A stretch of DNA of 64,000 bases from assembly GCF_900547735.1 (NCBI RefSeq), contig NZ_URHZ01000022.1, positions 1 through 64,000 of the forward strand, read 5' to 3'. The stretch comes from an uncultured Clostridium sp. Its GTDB lineage: Bacteria; Bacillota; Clostridia; Lachnospirales; Lachnospiraceae. Shown here in pieces: positions 59,913 to 64,000 of this stretch. The position numbers and the translations under genes are program-made. The notes beneath the pieces were generated by a model. It did not search any database. It saw only the letters and a program-made list of their open reading frames with translations, and had not been told where the DNA came from. Within the stretch, counting starts at the first letter, position 1; every line of letters starts with the position of its first letter.

Positions 59913-60452
59913 TTAATCGGCCTTGTTCACTGTATCTACTGCTAAGGTAGCACCTATTGTTTCCAAGCCTTCAATTCTCTTTTGATCAGACGTACTACCA
60001 CAATAAACCATTACCTCATATCCACCGACTGTAAAAACACTATTGTCTCCAACAGTTACTTCTTCACCACCAGTATATTGTATAGCAAAACACATAACGC
60101 CTGTACCTGCTAACTTAGACTTCAGGTCAAGATCTAATTTTCCAAGAAGACTATCAAGTTCGACCCCTAGTGGTGTCTTGGTTGATTCCCCAATAAATTG
60201 ACTTACAGTAAAGAGGTGTACCGTTTCATCATTGACTTGTGTTACCATATAATCATATGCATCTTCATTTGCTAAAGCAGCCTGCAATGATGAATATACA
60301 GTATCCATAGCCTGCACGTCCTTCGCTTCTCTCGACTTCTCAATATACTTCATAAACTGTGGTGCCAACATACCTGTCAGGATGATCAGAATCGCGATCG
60401 CAATGATCAGCTCGATCAACGAGAAACCTTTGTTATTCTTTTTCTTGTTCAT
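59913..60452 (-). CDS. pilA: Major type IV pilin-like protein
   Basis: A 179-residue prepilin of the length of the main pilus subunit. The leader MNKKKNNKG is cut before FSLIELIIAIAILIILTGML, with Glu at +5. The amphipathic helix runs on to about residue 60 (FMKYIEKSREAKDVQAMDTVYSSLQAAL in parts). The C-terminal head is beta-rich and has single cysteines (ACF-like VMCFAIQ and VYCGSTS) that could form a disulphide. It has its own promoter and a structured leader and is followed by strong hairpins, so its mRNA is probably made in excess of the rest of the operon. AGAAGGAGAAA precedes the ATG. Confidence 0.9.
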   Translation of the reverse strand: MNKKKNNKGFSLIELIIAIAILIILTGMLAPQFMKYIEKSREAKDVQAMDTVYSSLQAALANEDAYDYMVTQVNDETVHLFTVSQFIGESTKTPLGVELDSLLGKLDLDLKSKLAGTGVMCFAIQYTGGEEVTVGDNSVFTVGGYEVMVYCGSTSDQKRIEGLETIGATLAVDTVNKAD

Positions 60453-60504
60453 ACCAATTTCTCCTTCTTTCTCTAAGAATTTTTCTTAAACCTTTAATTT
60501 ATAT

Positions 60505-60538
60505 GTAACTGCGTCATGTCGGGCCCACGGCGCCAGTT
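60505..60538 (-). promoter_or_regulatory. 5' leader hairpin of the pilin mRNA
   Basis: TAACTG (60538-60533 on the minus strand) pairs with CAGTTA (60510-60505), with further inner G-C pairs around GGGCCC. It lies near the expected transcription start from the promoter at 60559-60589 and may stabilise the mRNA. Confidence 0.5.
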
Positions 60539-60558
60539 AGATATCCCTTACCATTTTC

Positions 60559-60589
60559 ATTATACACCATTCGACATCGTTTGCGTCAA
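60559..60589 (-). promoter_or_regulatory. Promoter of the major pilin gene
   Basis: Minus strand: -35-like TTGACG (60589-60584), a long 19-nt spacer, perfect -10 TATAAT (60564-60559). The long spacer suggests either an activator or a slightly different -35. Confidence 0.55.
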
Positions 60590-60717
60590 ATGATTTGCAC
60601 TGTTTATAAATAATATACGTAAGACATTTTAACAAAACCACTGCCTTTTCATATTCATGCTCCGGATTTTTCAAGGCCGGTGAAAACCAGAGAAAATTCC
60701 CTCCAGCCATCCCAGCC

Positions 60718-61935
60718 CTACAAATTATCCACACTGCTGTACATAGTAAGCATCGGTGTAAATACGGCTGCAATAATGGCAATTACAATAAAAGCCATAA
60801 ACACAATAACAAGCGGTTCCAATGCGGCCGCCGCCTGCTCGGTTGCGGCTGTTACCTCTTCCTCATAATACTCCGCCACCTTGTCGAGCATATTGTCAAG
60901 GCCGCCTGTTTCCTCGCCGATTCCCACCATGTGATATACCATAGAAGGAAAGACACCGCTCTCGCGCAGAGGCACCGAGAGCTGAATTCCGCGGGCCACC
61001 TGTTCTCTGGCATCGCTGACCGCCAGGCGGTATACGGTATTGTCCATTGTTTTCGCCGTGATTTCCAGGGCGTCGATGATTGGCACGCCTGCACCGAGTA
61101 AGGTGCTCAGGTTTCTGGAAAATTGGGCGCAGGCCGTTTTCTTTTTCAGCTTTCCGACCAGCGGGATTCTGAGCACCAGATTAGAGTAGACATAATCGCC
61201 GCTCTCCGTGCCTCCGTATGCCCTCAGTCCCATGACCACGGCAAAAACGCCTATAATTATTAGATACCAGTAACTGGTCACAAAATCACTCATTCCCATA
61301 ACCGCCCTTGTAATCGCAGGCAGCTCGGCATCCATATCCGCAAACATCGCGGAGTACATTGGAACGATATAGACCAGCATGACGATAATGACAATCAGCG
61401 CCACTACCGACAGAATAATCGGGTAAATCATTGCTTTTTTAATGATATTGTTGAGTTTTGCCGTCTTCTCATAGTGGGAGGCCATCCTCTCAAAGGACAG
61501 GGACAGCTTTCCCGCTTCCTCTCCGGCCTGAACCAGGTTGACGAACATCGGAGGAAATACTTTTTCGTGATGCCGCATGCTCCCGGCCAGTGTGTCTCCC
61601 TTTTCCACGGAGGCTCTGGTCTCACGGATTGCTTCTTTGAGCAGTTTGTTGACCGTCTGCTCCTCCAGCATCTCCATCGCACGCACAATGCTGATGCCGG
61701 ATTCGGTCAGTGTGACAAACTGGCGGCAGAAAATACTCATATCCCTGGGTTTTACACCCGGATTTAAAAACGGCAGTTCAAACTCTTTATCCCAGATGCT
61801 GGGAGGATCAATGGAAATAACGGTGTTTCCGTCGTTCTTTAAGACCGCCATTGCGTGGGGCCTGTCGGACGCCGTGATATTTCCTCTCTTTTCCTTCCCT
61901 GCCGGGGTAATAACGTGATAACGGTAATTCGCCAT
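60718..61935 (-). CDS. pilC: Type IV pilus inner membrane platform protein PilC
   Basis: PilC (GspF family) is the membrane platform on which the motor ATPases act. The 405-residue protein has two repeated halves, each with the F-x-R/Q-x-L motif region: CRQFVTLTESGISIVRAMEMLEEQ in parts (CRQFVTL, GISIVRAM near residue 70) and CAQFSRNLSTLLGAGVPIIDAL in parts (near 270), and three hydrophobic segments, the last near the C-terminus (VIVFMAFIVIAIIAAVFTPML). It lies between pilT and the pilin gene with small gaps. Confidence 0.95.
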   Translation of the reverse strand: MANYRYHVITPAGKEKRGNITASDRPHAMAVLKNDGNTVISIDPPSIWDKEFELPFLNPGVKPRDMSIFCRQFVTLTESGISIVRAMEMLEEQTVNKLLKEAIRETRASVEKGDTLAGSMRHHEKVFPPMFVNLVQAGEEAGKLSLSFERMASHYEKTAKLNNIIKKAMIYPIILSVVALIVIIVMLVYIVPMYSAMFADMDAELPAITRAVMGMSDFVTSYWYLIIIGVFAVVMGLRAYGGTESGDYVYSNLVLRIPLVGKLKKKTACAQFSRNLSTLLGAGVPIIDALEITAKTMDNTVYRLAVSDAREQVARGIQLSVPLRESGVFPSMVYHMVGIGEETGGLDNMLDKVAEYYEEEVTAATEQAAAALEPLVIVFMAFIVIAIIAAVFTPMLTMYSSVDNL

Positions 61936-61946
61936 TCAGCGCCTCC

Positions 61947-63005
61947 TTAGTATAACAGGCGTTTTTCCATTGACGCCGGATCCACCGCGTAATCGACCAG
62001 CATCTTGCGGCTGATGATACCGGCGCGGTATTTCTCCAGGAGAGCGTCGTCCATCGTGATCATGCCGGACTTGCGGTTTGTCTGGATGATGCTTGGAATC
62101 TGATACGTCTTACCATCCCGGATCAGGCTCCTGACCGCCGTATTCACATGCATAACTTCGAATACACCGGTTCTGCCGCTTCCGTCCGATTTTGGCAGCA
62201 GTCTCTGGGAAATAACGGCCTCCATAACCATGGAGAGCTGTACCCTTATCTGGTCCTTCTGCTCGGCAGGGAACACGTCGATAATTCGGTCTATCGTCGA
62301 TGCCGCGCCGATGGTATGCAGGGTGGAGAAAACGAGATGGCCCGTCTCAGCGGCCGTAATAGCCGTGCTGATAGTCTCCAGATCCCTCATCTTTCCTACC
62401 AGGATTACGTCCGGATCCTCCCTGAGGGCCGCGCGCAGCGCCGCCGCATAACTTCTTGTATCCAGGCCGATCTCCCTCTGGTTCACCAGTGATTTACTGT
62501 GGCGGTACAGATACTCGATCGGATCTTCCAATGTGATAATATGGTTTCTTCTTGTCTCGTTGATCCGTTGGATAATTGAGGCCAGGGTCGTGGATTTTCC
62601 GCTTCCCGTGGGGCCTGTTACGAGAACCAGCCCGCTGTTTTTCTGGTACAGATCAATGACGGACTGCGGAAGTCCCAGTGACTCCGGGGACGGAACCTCG
62701 GTACTCACGAGACGGAATGCGGCCGCCGTGGTGCCTCTCTGGCGGAACGCATTGACACGGAAACGTCCGAGTGCCGGGATTCCAAAGGAGAAATCCACCT
62801 CTCCCTTTTCTTCAAATATATTCTTCTGCCTCTCCCCCATGATACTCTCGACAAGGGCCTGTGTGTCGTTTCCCATCAGTCTGGGATAACCCTCCATCGC
62901 AATCAGGGCGCCGTTGACGCGGACCTGGGGAGGCACTCCTACCGTTATGTGAAGATCCGAAGCTTCCAGCTTCTTCGCCTCTCCTAAAAGTTCAGTCAAA
63001 TCCAT
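61947..63005 (-). CDS. pilT: Pilus retraction ATPase PilT, altered Walker B
   Basis: PilT is the hexameric motor that retracts pili. The 352-residue protein has Walker A GPTGSGKST (131-139), the Asp box ITLEDPIEY (157-165), a Walker B region ILVGKMRDLETIS (201-213), the His box GHLVFSTLHT and the AIRAGE-like AVRSLIRDGKTYQI. In the family the Walker B reads VGEMRD with a catalytic glutamate; here codon 62393-62391 is AAG, giving Lys205. Everything else looks intact. It follows pilB by 3 nt. If correct, ATP hydrolysis may be much reduced. Confidence 0.93.
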   Translation of the reverse strand: MDLTELLGEAKKLEASDLHITVGVPPQVRVNGALIAMEGYPRLMGNDTQALVESIMGERQKNIFEEKGEVDFSFGIPALGRFRVNAFRQRGTTAAAFRLVSTEVPSPESLGLPQSVIDLYQKNSGLVLVTGPTGSGKSTTLASIIQRINETRRNHIITLEDPIEYLYRHSKSLVNQREIGLDTRSYAAALRAALREDPDVILVGKMRDLETISTAITAAETGHLVFSTLHTIGAASTIDRIIDVFPAEQKDQIRVQLSMVMEAVISQRLLPKSDGSGRTGVFEVMHVNTAVRSLIRDGKTYQIPSIIQTNRKSGMITMDDALLEKYRAGIISRKMLVDYAVDPASMEKRLLY

Positions 63006-63008
63006 CGG

Positions 63009-64000
63009 TTAGTCCTCCTCGCTGGCAATCTTCTTCATCTCGTCGATCGAGGTGACGCCCTCTTTTACAAGGCGCACCGCGCTTCCTCTCAGAGTAACCA
63101 TTCCTTGCTGCTGTGCAATCTCTTTTATTTTCGACGACGGCTGCATCTTAGTGATCGCCCACCTCAGTTCCGGTGTGACGGGCATCATCTCATAAACGGC
63201 GGTTCTGCCGAAATATCCGGTCTGGCTGCAAAGCTGGCATCCCACCGGATCATAAACCGTCAGCGGTTCATCTATGTCCACTCCCAGTTTTTCCTTCTCT
63301 TCCGAAGTTGCTTCCCTGCCTCTCTTGCAGCGGCAGAGTTTTCTTACAAGACGCTGTGCCACAACACCCACCAGGGCGTCCGCAATCAGGTATGGTTCAA
63401 TTCCCATATTCAACAGTCTGGCAATACTGGCCGATGTGCTGTTGGTATGTAAAGTACTGGCCACAAGATGGCCGGTAATGGATGCCTGCACCGCGATTTC
63501 CGCAGTCTCGGGATCTCGTATTTCTCCTATCATGATGATATCAGGGTCCTGACGGAGGATGGAACGGAGCGCCGACGCAAATGTCATATCCGCCTTCGGG
63601 TTTACCTGTATCTGGTTAACGCCGTCTATATTGGCCTCGACCGGGTCTTCTACCGTGACAATGTTCACGGTCTCATTGTTCAGCTCGCTGAGGGCCGTAT
63701 ACAGGGTTGTGGATTTACCGCTTCCCGTCGGTCCTGTTACAAGGATAATTCCATGCGGATGCGCCAGCATCTGGTCAAAACGTCTCATGTCCTCGTCGTT
63801 TAAGCCAAGTTGCTTCTTATCCCTTGTCAGGTTCTCCTTGTTGGTAAGGCGCATTACAATCTTCTCACCGTAAACAGTGGGAAGCGAGGAAACACGGACA
63901 TCATACTCCACATGGTCAATCTCCAGCGTGGTTCTGCCGTCCTGCGGTTTTCTCTTCTCTGAAATATCCATACCGGAAATAATCTTGAGCCTGGCAATGA
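63009..64000 (-). CDS. pilB: Pilus extension ATPase PilB (partial, 5' end off the window)
   Basis: PilB (GspE family) powers pilus extension. About 330 C-terminal residues are present; the frame stays open to the right edge, with IARLKIISG before MDISEKRKPQDGR, so the true start is outside. Visible are Walker A GPTGSGKST, the Asp box TVEDPVEA, Walker B IIMIGEIRDPET with the normal glutamate, the His box STLHTNSTSAS and a cysteine region CRCKRG ... CQLC for zinc, where the first pair is C-x-C instead of the usual C-x2-C. It is followed by pilT. Confidence 0.94.
   Translation of the reverse strand, partial: IARLKIISGMDISEKRKPQDGRTTLEIDHVEYDVRVSSLPTVYGEKIVMRLTNKENLTRDKKQLGLNDEDMRRFDQMLAHPHGIILVTGPTGSGKSTTLYTALSELNNETVNIVTVEDPVEANIDGVNQIQVNPKADMTFASALRSILRQDPDIIMIGEIRDPETAEIAVQASITGHLVASTLHTNSTSASIARLLNMGIEPYLIADALVGVVAQRLVRKLCRCKRGREATSEEKEKLGVDIDEPLTVYDPVGCQLCSQTGYFGRTAVYEMMPVTPELRWAITKMQPSSKIKEIAQQQGMVTLRGSAVRLVKEGVTSIDEMKKIASEED

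Noticed and set aside
60537..60782. An 81-codon frame upstream of the pilin gene
   Set aside because: It covers the pilin promoter and the end of pilC, lacks a ribosome binding site and has no known domain.

Overview
The window looks like chromosomal DNA of a Gram-positive anaerobe of the Lachnospiraceae / Clostridium cluster XIVa type (compare Enterocloster or [Clostridium] symbiosum; the genus is a guess). Pointers are a pyruvate formate-lyase operon behind a ZTP (pfl-motif) riboswitch, a c-di-AMP riboswitch, TRAP and SSS transporters, a type IV pilus operon of the Gram-positive kind (no secretin gene in the part seen) with a DUF5057 giant protein, strong AGGAGG-type ribosome binding sites and a roughly balanced base composition. 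Almost all genes lie on the minus strand.

Layout. 1-0.8 kb: 5' end of a 16S rRNA gene and two tRNA-Ser genes, all reading leftwards from one strong promoter. 1.1-6.8 kb: a housekeeping cluster holding the bacterial t6A tRNA-modification set (tsaE, tsaB, tsaD) with rimI, RNase Z, ispD and two small proteins. 7-15 kb: asparaginase I and an M20 hydrolase on the plus strand, an Rpn/PD-(D/E)XK protein, then an AbgT-family transporter with two M20 amidohydrolases. 15.4-21.1 kb: tex, a 199-bp near-perfect palindrome, then pflA-pflB under a ZTP riboswitch. 21.5-23.6 kb: two small membrane proteins and aspartokinase.

24-35 kb is one catabolic block: a LysR regulator, an aminotransferase, an aspartate-dehydrogenase-like enzyme, a three-gene TRAP transporter, an Asp/Glu/hydantoin racemase, a cyclic amidohydrolase, an M20 N-carbamoyl hydrolase, a 33-residue membrane protein and an SSS symporter. 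Together they read as uptake and step-wise opening of a cyclic ureide or hydantoin to an amino acid and then an oxo acid. The exact substrate is not shown by the sequence.

35.4-40.7 kb: homoserine dehydrogenase with an ACT-domain protein, an NhaC-type antiporter under a c-di-AMP riboswitch, and prfB with its programmed frameshift. 40.7-44.6 kb: secA and, divergently, long-form hpf, separated by 640 bp that carries a cluster of DnaA boxes although no dnaA gene is near. 44.7-64 kb: a type IV pilus operon (pilB, pilT, pilC, major pilin, prepilin peptidase, a PilM-PilN fusion, a PilO-like protein, four large minor pilin/PilX-like proteins) ending in a 1770-residue DUF5057 protein.

Scattered through the gaps is an interspersed repeat family with termini GTTACTGTTCAC / GTGAACAGTAAC and a shared core around GATGCACAGAAACGGC. 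It sits mostly just after stop codons. The most notable items are this repeat family, the 199-bp palindrome, the DnaA-box cluster away from dnaA, the Glu-to-Lys change in the PilT Walker B box, the DUF5057 pilus-linked protein with three internal repeats, and the ureide/hydantoin catabolic block with its microprotein-symporter pair.
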